A stretch of 64,000 bases of DNA from Saccharomyces mikatae IFO 1815 (GCF_947241705.1 NC_079265.1:372001-436000), one strand, 5' to 3'; numbered from the stretch's first letter, positions 38,672-48,599 are shown. Numbers and translations are program-made. The notes: generated from the letters alone by a model not told the origin.

Positions 38672-39140
38672 TGTTGGAATATGTTGGAATAAGTGATTAC
38701 CACTATACATTTATTCATATAAATTGTTGTAGTTGATGACGAACATTCTTTAACATGATACTAATGATGTTGAGTAAATTAATACTAACATTCTTATGGT
38801 GATACCAATTTAAATGGAGTAGGGAAATTCTAATTATAGAATTTCCTGCACTAATAAGATAAAGATCTATTAATTGTCCAGAACTTAGTATATAAGAAGA
38901 TGAGTTAACACTCAAGTATTATCATCAATGTTCCGAATTATGTCTGAACCTTTTGGTTTAATACACCCAATCAGCGTGTGTTTTATATACCTCTCTTATA
39001 TAGATTAAGAAGGAACGACTATTCTTAATTATTACAACTTACTAAACTACTAATTATCAACAGAATAAGTGATTAGTACCATACATTTATTCGTATAAAT
39101 TGGATTAAGTTATTGCAACTATACGTTCTTCGTATGAATT
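38672..39140 (+). mobile_element. Old copia-type LTR interrupted by a younger copy of its own family
   Basis: The first ten bases of an LTR (TGTTGGAATA, 38672-38681) are followed by the complete LTR 38682-39062. The older sequence then resumes at 39063 through about 39140 (AAGTGATTAG, ATACATTTATTCG). The right part merges into a second partial start near 39103 and is cut by the delta that follows. Confidence 0.75.
38682..39062 (+). mobile_element. Full-length solo LTR, 381 bp, copia type (Ty4/Tsu4-like), with TSD
   Basis: It begins TGTTGGAATAAGTG and ends ATTATCAACA. The 5-bp duplication GAATA (38677-38681 and 39063-39067) is perfect. By eye it is about 98 percent identical to the copy at 19914-20294. 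It inserted about 100 bp upstream of the 5' end of tRNA-Trp. Looks whole and recent. Confidence 0.9.
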
Positions 39141-39474
39141 TGAGATATGGGTGAACTTTGAGATAATTGTTGGGATTCCATTGTTGATAAAGGCAATATT
39201 ATTTGGTATATATAATATACTGGGAGTTCTCCTCCAGGATACAAAAATTCGCAAAAGGAAATATATAACGTACACAAAAATATATCTACTCCTTCTTCTG
39301 TTTCGTACGTTGTCATTCATTATCCTATTACATTATCAATCCTTGCATTCCAGCTTCCACTTACTTCGATGACCGCTTCTCATAACTTAGGTCATCTTCA
39401 AACACCGTATATGATAATGTACTAGTAGTATGACTACTAGTTGATAGACGATAGCCTTGATTTTCATGCCAACA
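39141..39474 (-). mobile_element. Delta-type LTR, near full length, with a little internal sequence
   Basis: On the minus strand it runs from TGTTGGCATGAAAATCAA (39474) through the ATCATATACGGTGTT block, the TAATGTAATAGGATAATGAATGA block and the AACAATGGAATCCCAACAA block. It then continues about 14 bases past the LTR end, so it is the left end of a former whole element, not a clean solo LTR. Degraded only moderately. Confidence 0.85.
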
Positions 39475-39789
39475 AAGAGAGGTATATAAAACACACACTG
39501 ATTGGTCATATTAAACCCAAAGGTTCAGACATAATTCGGAACATTGATGATAATACTTGAGTGATGACTCATCTTCTTATATACTAAGTTCTGGTCAATT
39601 ATTAGATCTTCATCTTATTATTGCAGTAATTTCTATAATTAGAATATGCCTACTCCAATTTAATTGGTATCATCATAAGAATGTTTGTATTCATTTACCC
39701 AACATTATTAGTATCATGTTAAAGTATGTTCGTCATCAAGTACTTCAATTATACGAATAAATGTATGGTAGCAATTACTTATTCCAACA
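39475..39789 (-). mobile_element. Truncated copia-type LTR (second subfamily)
   Basis: Minus-strand LTR, start at 39789 (TGTTGGAATAAGTAATTG), cut at its 3' side where it abuts the delta at 39474. Its sequence follows the subfamily of 47800-48183, not the young one at 38682. Positions 39586-39789 match 47980-48183 base for base. Confidence 0.85.
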
Positions 39790-39966
39790 GAAGAGCCACC
39801 TATTCCAACAATAACTGTTGAAGTAGGAATGACAATGCGTAAAACAAAAGAACAACAGATATATTATTGTGTAAAATTAATGGTTTTCTTTTGTGGATTC
39901 CAATATCCTCGAGGAGGACATCTAGTATATTCTGTATACATAATAATATTACCTTTATCCACAATG
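39586..39966 (+). repeat. 381-bp direct repeat, copy 1 (partner 47980-48360)
   Basis: The two stretches align at a constant offset of 8394 with no gap, and I see no mismatch. The repeat covers the 5' part of a minus-strand copia-type LTR, a spacer of about 50 bp and part of a plus-strand delta. Flanking bases differ on both sides. Confidence 0.93.
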
Positions 39967-40005
39967 GAATGTTAACAATTACCTCGAAATTTACCTACAT
40001 CTCAG
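39840..40005 (+). mobile_element. Delta-type LTR fragment
   Basis: Plus-strand 3' half of a delta LTR (TCCTCGAGGAGGACATCTAG, TTTATCCACAATGGAATG) running slightly past the LTR end. Its left part (39840-39966) is shared without difference with 48234-48360, but the sequences part at 39967. Confidence 0.75.
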
Positions 40006-40360
40006 CTATAGTTTAGGATATTTTAATCGTAGTTATCTTTGCAATCCTTGCTGACTTTGGTAACTGATTGCATTTTCAGTTCTATTTGTATTTTTAGTAC
40101 TTTTTATTTGTTTATATGTCGAATACATCTTGCCTTTTTATTGTTCTTTTCCGTTAACACAAAACTATTGAAATATTTAAGGGAAGAGTAAACTAAACAT
40201 AAAATATAACACCAACTTACGCATACAATATACTAACTGGAGAAGAAGTTGAACACCTTTCAGTGGTGCTTATGTCATACATGGGTTACTAGTAGGGAAA
40301 AAAAAAAAAAATACACAGGTCTATATTTTACATTAGTTCAACAATAAAACCTTTCTTTAT
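40006..40360. other. Intergenic, LTR cluster to NOP9 terminator
   Basis: AT-rich sequence with an A-run at about 40300-40313. No gene or clear repeat seen. Confidence 0.5.
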
Positions 40361-42361
40361 TTATCTATATTGCTTTTGCTTCTTGAAAGAGCTTCCTTCT
40401 TTTGGATTATCTCTTCCTCTTGAGTGTTTTTCCGACTTTGGTTGTAGTGGCACAGAATTTGGAAAGATTTCAAATTCTTGCTCTTTAATTAATCTTTTCC
40501 AATCCCACATTTTTCTAACATAGAGTTCCAGTTTCCAATTCTTCCAGACTTGTCTGCCATAAATACTATTCTTCACCTTCTCTGATTCTGAAACTAACGC
40601 GCTAGCAATACGTTCCTTATACAATGTCAGCTTTGCTGTAAATTCCCATAATTTGTCCATTATGTGAGAGCCATACGCGTTACAAGTTAAATTTACAGAC
40701 TCTTTAGACAAAACATTCAATAGCAACTTTCTCTTGATTGTATTCACCCTAGTAGTTTGTAGTACGTGCTCAACAACATGTGAAAATACTCCATGATAAC
40801 ACATTTGGATAAACCTTTTTTCAGGCAAGGCCAACATGCTGTCAATAGTAATATCCAAAAACTTATCATCGTAGTCAATTAGTTGTTCCAAAAAAAAGGA
40901 TCGCCTTCTTTCATCCGCTGTCGGCCAGTCATCCCTGGTATTGCCCAAAGTTGATGAGCTCAATGACAAGCAACTTTCCAAAATATTCTTCGTATCCGAC
41001 TTTTCTGGATAGTATTTTTGTATCAATTGAGCGATGACATTATCTCTTAAGTAACCGCCTTGTTTATTACTTGCGTTAATAATAGCAGTACCAAAATCCA
41101 TGTTTGAGTTTAAGAGCATGCTTAATTCAGGGACTACTGCATCTAATATCTGTTTCACATCTTTTTCCTTCAAATGTTCTAGCAGGGCACGCACCACGAA
41201 AGCACCTGTAGTATCCCTTTTGGCTAATTTCACAACACGGTCCTTCATATATAAACGGTAAAGTCTTTCAACATACTTTGTTCTGGCAGAGGCAATCACG
41301 TTTTCTAAGAAATGAGACCCAACGGGATCAGACAGTAAATATTCTAAGAATGATTCCTCCTTGACGTCTCTCTCATCTGCCGTATTGAAGACCAATCTCC
41401 AAAAAGAACGATCCCTATCAAAAATACCCTCGACCTGAATAATCAATTGAATCACAGGGGAGGCCACTTTATCTACACAATATTCTCTGAATTTGGTAAT
41501 AGTGGATTGGGAAACATCAGACCGTGATTCGACACCGTTGGTGAAACCTTTATACAAAGTAGTTATCATGTTACGAAGTTCAGATTTGAAAGATTCCGGT
41601 GTTTGGTAAACTTTATTGAAATCGTCGTTATCTTTAATATCAATCATTTTTCTTGCAATTTTCGACTTTTTAGAGCGTAGTGTAGAGTTCGTTTTGGTTG
41701 AATTAGGTAGCGTTTTGGAGGACAAGATTAGTATAAGTAGCCTCAAAACATGCGATGCATATTGATGATTCACCATCATTTTCAAGTGGGGTTTTAGCTC
41801 ATTCAACATGAAGAGGAACATATTTTCCATAGTAACATAAGCTCCCTCTTTTTCATTGTTATCAAAGCTTGGTGTTAAAAGTTCTCTTTCTACCAAAGCG
41901 GCACTTCTAACAAATAAAGTCTCTAGAACATGAGACGCATATTTATGACATGACAAACCAAAGAAGGCACCATTGAAGGATTGAAAAATACCTTTTAATT
42001 GAGATTCATTACAATCAAGAATGACACGTTCCATTAATTTGGAAGTTATTTGAGAGGTAACCAATTTCAGTTCTTTACCCTTTGCTTCTTCAATAATGCT
42101 TGTAACAAATTGAAACTTTTCTTCAGGTGCTTCGAAGGCATCTAATTGTAGGGCTGATTCTGCTTGCTTAAAATATTCCAGTTCTTCTCTGTCTAATACA
42201 CCAAAAAACATCTGTGGTTGATTCTCTTTACTTTCGGGTTCATCATCGTAGGTAGGCTCTTCATGCTGGGTGTGCTCCTTCGTGACATTTGCATTGGGCT
42301 CAAAGCCATCCTTCTTCTGTTTATCTTGATGTCTTCTGCCTCTCACCTTGCTTTTTCCCAT
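40361..42361 (-). CDS. NOP9: Pumilio-like rRNA-binding protein Nop9
   Basis: Nucleolar protein that binds the 3' end of pre-18S rRNA and blocks early Nob1 cleavage. 666 residues, the S. cerevisiae length. A basic N-terminus ([16 protein letters not shown]) precedes PUF-type repeats spread over about 90-620, for instance [60 protein letters not shown] and [12 protein letters not shown]. The C-terminus is basic (KKQKQYR) and probably directs nucleolar import. Confidence 0.96.
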   Translation of the reverse strand: MGKSKVRGRRHQDKQKKDGFEPNANVTKEHTQHEEPTYDDEPESKENQPQMFFGVLDREELEYFKQAESALQLDAFEAPEEKFQFVTSIIEEAKGKELKLVTSQITSKLMERVILDCNESQLKGIFQSFNGAFFGLSCHKYASHVLETLFVRSAALVERELLTPSFDNNEKEGAYVTMENMFLFMLNELKPHLKMMVNHQYASHVLRLLILILSSKTLPNSTKTNSTLRSKKSKIARKMIDIKDNDDFNKVYQTPESFKSELRNMITTLYKGFTNGVESRSDVSQSTITKFREYCVDKVASPVIQLIIQVEGIFDRDRSFWRLVFNTADERDVKEESFLEYLLSDPVGSHFLENVIASARTKYVERLYRLYMKDRVVKLAKRDTTGAFVVRALLEHLKEKDVKQILDAVVPELSMLLNSNMDFGTAIINASNKQGGYLRDNVIAQLIQKYYPEKSDTKNILESCLSLSSSTLGNTRDDWPTADERRRSFFLEQLIDYDDKFLDITIDSMLALPEKRFIQMCYHGVFSHVVEHVLQTTRVNTIKRKLLLNVLSKESVNLTCNAYGSHIMDKLWEFTAKLTLYKERIASALVSESEKVKNSIYGRQVWKNWKLELYVRKMWDWKRLIKEQEFEIFPNSVPLQPKSEKHSRGRDNPKEGSSFKKQKQYR

Positions 42362-42773
42362 TTTGCTTTTAAAACGTTGTCCTTCGTGGAAGTTCTAGGG
42401 TGATTGTGCAATCTCAAATGAGGTAATAGATGATAGCTCATCTAAAATAACGTTCTTTGGAATGCTATAGATGAGTATGAAAATTCTCGCGAACTGAAAA
42501 AGCTAAAAAAAAAAATATGCAGGAAGCGCTTACTGGATATACAATAACGACTAAACAAACTTATAGAAACCGAAAATCCTTCTTAGCAACTCCATTCTTG
42601 GCTAACGTGTACAGTAAACCCGTACTATAAAATTCAAACATTTGTATATTTTTACTACTATACAGGTACACATGATACACCCAAGTAAGGTTGAAAACTT
42701 GACTGTAATTAATGACATTATATTTGTTAGTCTGCAGGTACAACTACCTTTGCGATTCCATAGGTGTGAAAAA
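42362..42773. other. NOP9 promoter and CCT8 terminator region
   Basis: 412 bp. GATGAG-like motifs near 42469 recall PAC elements of ribosome-biogenesis genes but are not exact. An A-run lies at 42506-42516. No gene seen. Confidence 0.5.
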
Positions 42774-44480
42774 TCAATCTTCTTGGTCCCAGTTACCTGG
42801 CTTCGGTCCTTGAGGTGCTCTTGGACCACCAGCCTTCTTTGCCATAATAATTTGATCAATAGAAAGCACGGTAGTCGCAGCTTCTGTAGCGACGTTAATG
42901 GCAAATTTTTTGGTTGCAAGCATGTCATAAATACTTTCATCTCTTATATCCTTTACACCTTCATCAGTTTCGCCATCAATATCCACACCTTTGTATAAGT
43001 GATCTCCCTTAACGGCACCGGGTTCAGTAACATTATGTGCAGCATATAAGTTTGGTAGTACTTCATTGACATCAAGACCAGCGGTTTCTGCTAGTGTGCG
43101 AGGAACTACTTCAAAGGCCACGGCAAACTGTTTTATAGCTAATTGTAGTAATCCAGGTGTTCGTTCACCATACTTGGTTATTCTAGAGATCAATTCAATT
43201 TCGGTAGCACCTGCACCAGGCAACAACTTACCGCCTGATGGTTTCATTAGACCCTTTACGGCTGCTACACCATCATCAATGGCTCTTTCAATATCATCTA
43301 AATTGTTCTGCGTGGCACCTCTTAAAATTATAGTAGACGTTCTTGAAATTTCACCTTGTTCTTGTTTGAACACAGTTACTCTATCACCACCTATTTCCAT
43401 TGTTTTAACAATTTCCACTAAACCTAGTTCTTCTGGAGTTGGCGCACCTAATCTAGGCAATGGAGTAGCGCCACAGACGCAACACAATCTTCTTAATTCG
43501 AATTTGCTTGGCACTTTCAAGACTAAAATACCGTATCTATTCAAATAATGTAATGCCAACTCACCAACGCCAGCACCTGCTATAATACATTCTACGCCCA
43601 TGTCGGCAATTTCTTTCATCATGGTATCTATTTGCTTTTCTTCGCCCTTAGAGAAATCTAGCATTTCTTGGGCGTTATGTAGTAAAACAGTACCTTTGGT
43701 TTCAGTATTGGCTATGTCAAGCGGACATGTGAAAACCGCAACTTTATGTTTTTTATCTTCGGATAACGATTTTACATGACCTTCAGGTTCACGATTGAAA
43801 ACCATCCCTTTGATAACAGTGGAATTGGAGAGAGATCCACCCATGATCTTTACCACTCTGATAGAATCAACATTGAAGTAAGGGGTTCCTCCAGTTTGTT
43901 GAGAAACTGGTAAAACATGAGACACAGCTTCAGAAACAAGTTCACTCAATATATCTTCAGAACCGTATTTTTTAGAGGAAATAACTGGTTTTATCATTTT
44001 CAAAAGCTCATTTTTATCATTTTTGTCGGTAATTTCACCAACAACCATTTCGTCTAGTTCCTTCAAGGTGAATTTTTTTGCCATATTGTAACCTTGAATG
44101 ATCTCCACGGCGGATAAGCCCATTGAGATAAGTTTTTCGGATACGTTTAATAATTCGCCAGCCAAAATCATAACTAAATTTGTACCATCTCCCATGTCGA
44201 TTTTCTGCTGCTCAGTTGCCATTACGAGAACTTTCACTGCAGGATGGACAATATCTAATTCTCTCAACATAGTGGCTGCATCGTTGGTAATAATGATTTT
44301 CCCCAGATGATTAACAATGACCTTGTTTCTACCACAGGGGCCCATTGAAGTCAAACACATTTGATGCAATTCGCGAATGGCCGCAATTGACTTAATAATT
44401 TGTCCATCGGCGTTGGAATAACTGTTATAGCCTTGCTTAAACAATCCTGCATTAGGATTTTGTGGTAGTCTTAATGACAT
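42774..44480 (-). CDS. CCT8: Chaperonin TRiC/CCT subunit theta, Cct8
   Basis: Theta subunit of the cytosolic chaperonin ring. 568 residues, the S. cerevisiae length. GDGTN at 97-101 is the catalytic-loop variant of this subunit. The equatorial segment TNDAATMLRELD is at 65-76, and LLPGAGATEIEL marks the second equatorial part. The C-terminal tail is short and acidic (GNWDQED). Confidence 0.97.
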   Translation of the reverse strand: MSLRLPQNPNAGLFKQGYNSYSNADGQIIKSIAAIRELHQMCLTSMGPCGRNKVIVNHLGKIIITNDAATMLRELDIVHPAVKVLVMATEQQKIDMGDGTNLVMILAGELLNVSEKLISMGLSAVEIIQGYNMAKKFTLKELDEMVVGEITDKNDKNELLKMIKPVISSKKYGSEDILSELVSEAVSHVLPVSQQTGGTPYFNVDSIRVVKIMGGSLSNSTVIKGMVFNREPEGHVKSLSEDKKHKVAVFTCPLDIANTETKGTVLLHNAQEMLDFSKGEEKQIDTMMKEIADMGVECIIAGAGVGELALHYLNRYGILVLKVPSKFELRRLCCVCGATPLPRLGAPTPEELGLVEIVKTMEIGGDRVTVFKQEQGEISRTSTIILRGATQNNLDDIERAIDDGVAAVKGLMKPSGGKLLPGAGATEIELISRITKYGERTPGLLQLAIKQFAVAFEVVPRTLAETAGLDVNEVLPNLYAAHNVTEPGAVKGDHLYKGVDIDGETDEGVKDIRDESIYDMLATKKFAINVATEAATTVLSIDQIIMAKKAGGPRAPQGPKPGNWDQED

Positions 44481-44737
44481 GATTGATCGATAATCTTATT
44501 GTCCTTCACGTTCTCGTTTAGCTTTACCAGCGTCTGTAGAATGAGAACATCATCCTGCCATACTCTTTTCTTCACTTTTTTTTGCCACTAGTGGAAGAGA
44601 TGAACATTTTCGAACACTTCGTTAATAATGACAAAGTAAAGATAAAATGCACTTTTATCAGTGAACCGTCCAGATGGTGAGTGTGCTCATCACTGTTACC
44701 TACTCCTCTATGGATTGAGTGAGAGGCTGGGGAACTT

Positions 44738-45044
44738 TGAGAAAGCTGAAGGGGTTACATTGCGGATAAAGGTAATATTTTCATGTATACAGAATATACT
44801 AGATGTCCTCCTCGAGGATATAGAAATCCACAAAAGGGAATCGATAGTTCTACACAATGTTGTACCTATTTACTCACTTGTTTTATATGTTGTCATTCAT
44901 TATCCTATTACATTATCAATTGTAGCTTTTACTAATTTTGATGACAGCTTCTCATACTTACGTCATCATTTAACACCGTATATGATAATACACTAGTAGT
45001 ATGACTACTAGCTGGTGGACAAGGGTTGATTTTTCATTCCAACA
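44738..45044 (-). mobile_element. Delta-type LTR (variant subfamily) with internal stub
   Basis: Minus-strand LTR starting at 45044 (TGTTGGAATGAAAAATCAAC) and ending near 44738, with about 20 further bases towards 44718 that also occur beside the LTR fragment at 48361-48400. Shares the CATATACGGTGTT and CCTCGAGGAGGACATCTAGTAT blocks with the other deltas. It is a fossil, moderately decayed. It lies about 290 bp upstream of tRNA-Met. Confidence 0.8.
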
Positions 45045-45331
45045 GGACGATCATTAAACTTTGTTCCAACAAGATTGCCTTGCTAGAAAAGAACCAACAC
45101 AACCCTTTATAGCTTTTTTGGATACTCCTGCTTGGTAAATAAAAAACATCCCGAGAGAAGGAGGGTAAAAGAATTCGCTATCAACGATCCAATGCTTTCT
45201 ACCAATTTGTTGATAAATAATTTAGTGCCATCTATCGTTTGAACGATGTAGCAAAAATGTGAAGGTGAACTTTCCCAAGGTTGAAGTATAACAAAGTTAA
45301 TGATATGGCCAATATAGTCATTATATTATAT

Positions 45332-45404
45332 GCTTCAGTAGCTCAGTAGGAAGAGCGTCAGTCTCATAATCTGAAGGTCGAGAGTTCGAACCTCCCCTGG
45401 AGCA
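45332..45404 (+). tRNA. tM(CAU)J: tRNA-Met elongator (anticodon CAU)
   Basis: 73 bases starting GCTTCAGTAG and ending CCTGGAGCA, with the anticodon loop CTCATAAT. Identical to the copy at 13990-14062 on the other strand. There is no intron. A T-run follows at 45405-45411. Confidence 0.95.
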
Positions 45405-45544
45405 ACTTTTTAGCCAAACCCATAAAATGTATCTCTATTATACTTTGATACATTAATTAAAGAAAAGAAAAATGAAGTACCAGACTTTTGCTTTCAAGAA
45501 ATACCTCTTGTATTGATTTACTTAGTTTTATAAAAGAGAAGTTT

Positions 45545-46516
45545 CTATGCATGTTTTGTAGAGTTGACTACATTGGATTCACCGTTAATTAGGTCCAGTG
45601 AAAGTACGTATCTTCTTTCTTGAACATTATTATCCCTAGTAATAGTTATGTAAGGATCCGCATTCAGCACGCGATCCGCTATTTGTGGCAAACCAAATTC
45701 TGGTCCTGCATTTTTTTTCAGGTCCATAAACCTGTCAACACCGACTGGAAGCATACCCTCTGGTAAATGCCGTTGTAAATCGCAGATGTCAAATGAATTG
45801 ATGTAAAAATTCACTATATCAAAATAAGCTTCATTTACTGAATTTTCATCTGTTTCAAATAATGAATATCTTTTACTTGACCAACCATTATTATCCAGTA
45901 ATTCGTACGCTATTTTTAGAATGGCCAACGCGATGGAATGCTGGGGTATGACCAGGATCGTTTCTAGCTTTAAGGCGTCGTAGGCAATTATCCAAGCTAG
46001 ATGGCATAATTTGTAATCAAAAGATAGTTCCCTACCAATCTTAATAACATACTCATCAACATGAACGTGATTATTCACTCTATAGTCGAAGGAACACGAT
46101 TCCAGTATTCGAAGTTCTATTTGAAATACTCTTTTCTTGAAATTTTCCAAAATCTCCGTATTGATTTTGACCACATTTCTCAACCGTAATGACAAAGTAC
46201 ATATCTCGTTAGTTTTCTTGATCGTCTCAACTTCTTTGCAACCCAAAGTTAGGCAGCTAGTCGCCACAATGTAGCAAACTTCTGATTCGAAGCGATTAAA
46301 AAGATGATATCTTTGATAAAAATATACTGCAGTCTCTAAAGTCTTTCGCGGAAATTTCAACTGGACACATAAATCACTTAGAAACTTGAACACAGCTAGT
46401 TTTTTCTGGTTGTAATTTCGATAATCTGATATAGTATTCTTTTGAGCTCTTTGAATTTGCCTTTTGGACAGAAAAGGTCTCGAAAGAAAGAGCTGCGTTT
46501 CGAAAGTGCTAGGCAT
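45545..46516 (-). CDS. CTK2: CTDK-I cyclin subunit Ctk2
   Basis: Cyclin of the C-terminal domain kinase I (Ctk1-Ctk2-Ctk3), which phosphorylates Ser2 of the Pol II CTD. 323 residues, the S. cerevisiae length. The cyclin box covers about 30-230 (FLSDLCVQLKFPRKTLETA and ATSCLTLGCKEVE are the recognisable helices). The tail after 240 is yeast-specific. The start at 46516 gives MPSTFETQLFL. Confidence 0.95.
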   Translation of the reverse strand: MPSTFETQLFLSRPFLSKRQIQRAQKNTISDYRNYNQKKLAVFKFLSDLCVQLKFPRKTLETAVYFYQRYHLFNRFESEVCYIVATSCLTLGCKEVETIKKTNEICTLSLRLRNVVKINTEILENFKKRVFQIELRILESCSFDYRVNNHVHVDEYVIKIGRELSFDYKLCHLAWIIAYDALKLETILVIPQHSIALAILKIAYELLDNNGWSSKRYSLFETDENSVNEAYFDIVNFYINSFDICDLQRHLPEGMLPVGVDRFMDLKKNAGPEFGLPQIADRVLNADPYITITRDNNVQERRYVLSLDLINGESNVVNSTKHA

Positions 46517-46644
46517 AATACAGTAACTGTCTCTGTACTGTCCTTGCTCTCTACATACCTATATGCTTTAAAAGTAACTTTCATTGAAGTATTTGTATAT
46601 AGATTTTGATCATCGCGGATTTTCGCAACGCAATATAAAAGTCG

Positions 46645-46651
46645 TTACCCG
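46645..46651 (+). promoter_or_regulatory. Reb1-type site between CTK2 and tRNA-Leu
   Basis: TTACCCG is the core Reb1 site. It lies about 130 bp upstream of the CTK2 start, in the usual place for a general regulatory factor. Confidence 0.5.
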
Positions 46652-46784
46652 CCAACTGAATATCTCATTGGTTTGTACCAAGCCGTAGTATAGTAGTAAA
46701 GTGCCATCATAAAGTCTACAAATATATACAGCATGGAAGAATCAGGGTACTCCAAGTAACTAGGGAGGAGAAGCTAAAAAATAA

Positions 46785-46868
46785 TGAAGGATGCGAGGTT
46801 CGAACTCGCGCGGACAACCGTCCAACAGATCTTAAGTCTGCCGCCTTAGACCACTCGGCCAACCCTCC
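46785..46868 (-). tRNA. tL(UAA)J: tRNA-Leu (anticodon UAA)
   Basis: 84 bases read from 46868 to 46785, starting GGAGGGTTGG and ending CATCCTTCA, with the long variable arm of a class II tRNA and the anticodon loop CTTAAGA. There is no intron. A Ty3-type LTR starts about 16 bp upstream of its 5' end. Confidence 0.95.
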
Positions 46869-47127
46869 AACACGTTGAGGGAATTATATTACGGGCTCGA
46901 GTAATAGCAGGGTGTCTTGACAATCCTAGTATATACTATCTTAGGCAGGTAAGTTGTTGTCAAAACGACTTATCAACTTGATTCACGGGATGTTACTTAT
47001 CCTATATATTATATAAGATATGGTTTATACCAAATAGTGGAAGCGCGGAATCTCGGATCTAACTAATTGTTCAGGTATTTATACATTTGATTAGTTCAGC
47101 TCAGGAAGGCAGAGTTTTACCTTATGT

Positions 47128-47205
47128 TGTTGGAATGAAAATCAACTATTCGTCTAGCGACTAGTAGTCATACTACTAGTACATTATCATATACGGTGTT
47201 AGAAG
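47128..47205 (+). mobile_element. Delta-type LTR, 5' fragment
   Basis: The first 78 bases or so of a plus-strand delta (TGTTGGAATGAAAATCAACT to CATATACGGTGTTAGAAG), inserted in the sigma LTR and interrupted by the next delta. Confidence 0.8.
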
Positions 47206-47535
47206 TGTTGGAATGAAAATCAATTATCGTCTATCAACTAGTAGTCATACTACTAGTACATTATCATATACGGTGTTATAAGATGACATAAGTTATGAGA
47301 AGCGGTCATCGAAATAAGTGGAAGCTGAAGTGCAAGGATTGATAATGTAATAGGATAATGACTGACAACATATAAAATGACAATAAAAGCATATACAAAA
47401 TTATGTAGAATTACGAGTTCCAGTTATTGGATTCCTATATCCTCGAGGAGAACTTCTAGTATATCTACATACCTAATATTATTGCCTTGTAAAAAATGGA
47501 ATCCCAACAATCATCTCAAAATTCACCCACTTCTC
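47206..47535 (+). mobile_element. Delta-type LTR, near full length, with internal stub
   Basis: Begins TGTTGGAATGAAAATCAATT and runs through the TCCTCGAGGAGAACTTCTAG block to the LTR end near 47520, then about 15 bases of internal sequence. Its first 75 bases repeat the fragment just before it. A minus-strand delta abuts it at 47536. Confidence 0.82.
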
Positions 47536-47689
47536 AACATTATCAATCCTTGCACTTCAGCTTCCACTAATTTAGATGACTATTTCTCATCATTTGCGTC
47601 ATCTTCTAACACTGTATATGATAATATACTAGTAACGTAAATACTAGTTAGTAGATGATAGTTGATTTATATTACAACAAGAATGATGT
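47536..47689 (-). mobile_element. Delta-type LTR, 5' fragment, inverted
   Basis: Minus-strand delta piece with its start at 47689 (TGTTGTAATATAAATCAAC) and the block CATATACAGTGTTAGAAGATGA. It is truncated where it meets the plus-strand delta, so the two are head to head. Confidence 0.8.
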
Positions 47690-47799
47690 GTTGTCATACT
47701 GAAGTATCTCATCTTGAGATACAACAAAGAATATCAGCATAACGGACTTATCAAAGTTCGGAAGGATCATCAGATAAACTTTAAGGCAGTTCTCCTATT

Positions 47800-48183
47800 T
47801 GTTGATAATTAGTGGTTTAGTGAGTTGTAGTAATTAAGAATAACTCGTTCTTTCTTAAATATATAAGAGAGGTATATAAAACACACACACACTGATTGGT
47901 TGTGTTAAACCCAATCGTACAGACATAACTCGGAACATTGATGATAAGATTTTGGTGATATCTGGTCTTCTTATATACCAAGTTCTGGTCAATTATTAGA
48001 TCTTCATCTTATTATTGCAGTAATTTCTATAATTAGAATATGCCTACTCCAATTTAATTGGTATCATCATAAGAATGTTTGTATTCATTTACCCAACATT
48101 ATTAGTATCATGTTAAAGTATGTTCGTCATCAAGTACTTCAATTATACGAATAAATGTATGGTAGCAATTACTTATTCCAACA
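47800..48183 (-). mobile_element. Full-length copia-type LTR (second subfamily), about 384 bp
   Basis: On the minus strand it begins TGTTGGAATAAGTAATTG (48183) and ends ATTATCAACA (47800). It is complete at both ends, but I see no matching 5-bp duplication (CTATT left, GAAGA right). It differs from the young copies at 19914 and 38682 at many sites yet shares their block order. Its 5' part belongs to the 381-bp direct repeat. Confidence 0.87.
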
Positions 48184-48360
48184 GAAGAGCCACCTATTCC
48201 AACAATAACTGTTGAAGTAGGAATGACAATGCGTAAAACAAAAGAACAACAGATATATTATTGTGTAAAATTAATGGTTTTCTTTTGTGGATTCCAATAT
48301 CCTCGAGGAGGACATCTAGTATATTCTGTATACATAATAATATTACCTTTATCCACAATG
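47980..48360 (+). repeat. 381-bp direct repeat, copy 2 (partner 39586-39966)
   Basis: Same sequence and orientation as 39586-39966. The copies stop matching at an LTR-internal point on the left (ACCAAG against ACTAAG) and within the delta part on the right. Confidence 0.93.
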
Positions 48361-48400
48361 TAACCCCATCAGCTTTCTCAAAGTTCCCCGACCTCTCAGT
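48234..48400 (+). mobile_element. Delta-type LTR fragment (variant subfamily) with internal stub
   Basis: Plus-strand 3' half of a delta followed from 48361 by about 40 bases that resemble the internal stub next to the LTR at 44738-45044 (CAGCTTTCTCAAAGTTCCCC). So this is the left end of a former whole element of the same variant group. Confidence 0.72.
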
Positions 48401-48599
48401 TCGACTAGAGTATCTTCGCTTGTTTCGGATGTAGTTGTGGTTGCCATTTTTGGCAAATGTTAGTGTTTCGCCTGTGAAATAGTCGTTACTGTTCAACTAT
48501 GATAGAAAACTGAGAGAGGCTGTTTCCATATTAACCATAAGGTACTCTACTATACACCTTTGGAATTATAAGCATATGTCATTTTTATCATTGTGAAAT

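Larger units (their letters stand above)
46884..47726 (-). mobile_element. Ty3 sigma LTR, split by later delta insertions
   Basis: Two pieces, 46884-47127 and 47690-47726, form one minus-strand sigma LTR. The outer piece carries the TTACGGGCTCGAGTAAT and GCGCGGAATCTCGGATCTAA blocks and the inner ends CTTGAGATACAACA. Its edge is about 16 bp from the tRNA-Leu 5' end, exactly where Ty3 integrates through TFIIIB. About 560 bp of delta sequence separates the pieces. Old, partly decayed. Confidence 0.88.

Noticed and set aside
43066-43548. A 160-residue plus-strand frame inside CCT8
   Set aside because: Antisense shadow of a well-conserved, codon-biased gene.
44661-44996. A 111-residue plus-strand frame near CCT8
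   Set aside because: It runs through a minus-strand delta LTR and has no gene-like features.
48194-48496. A 100-residue minus-strand frame
   Set aside because: It lies within LTR remnants and their internal stub. I treat it as part of a fossil, not a gene.
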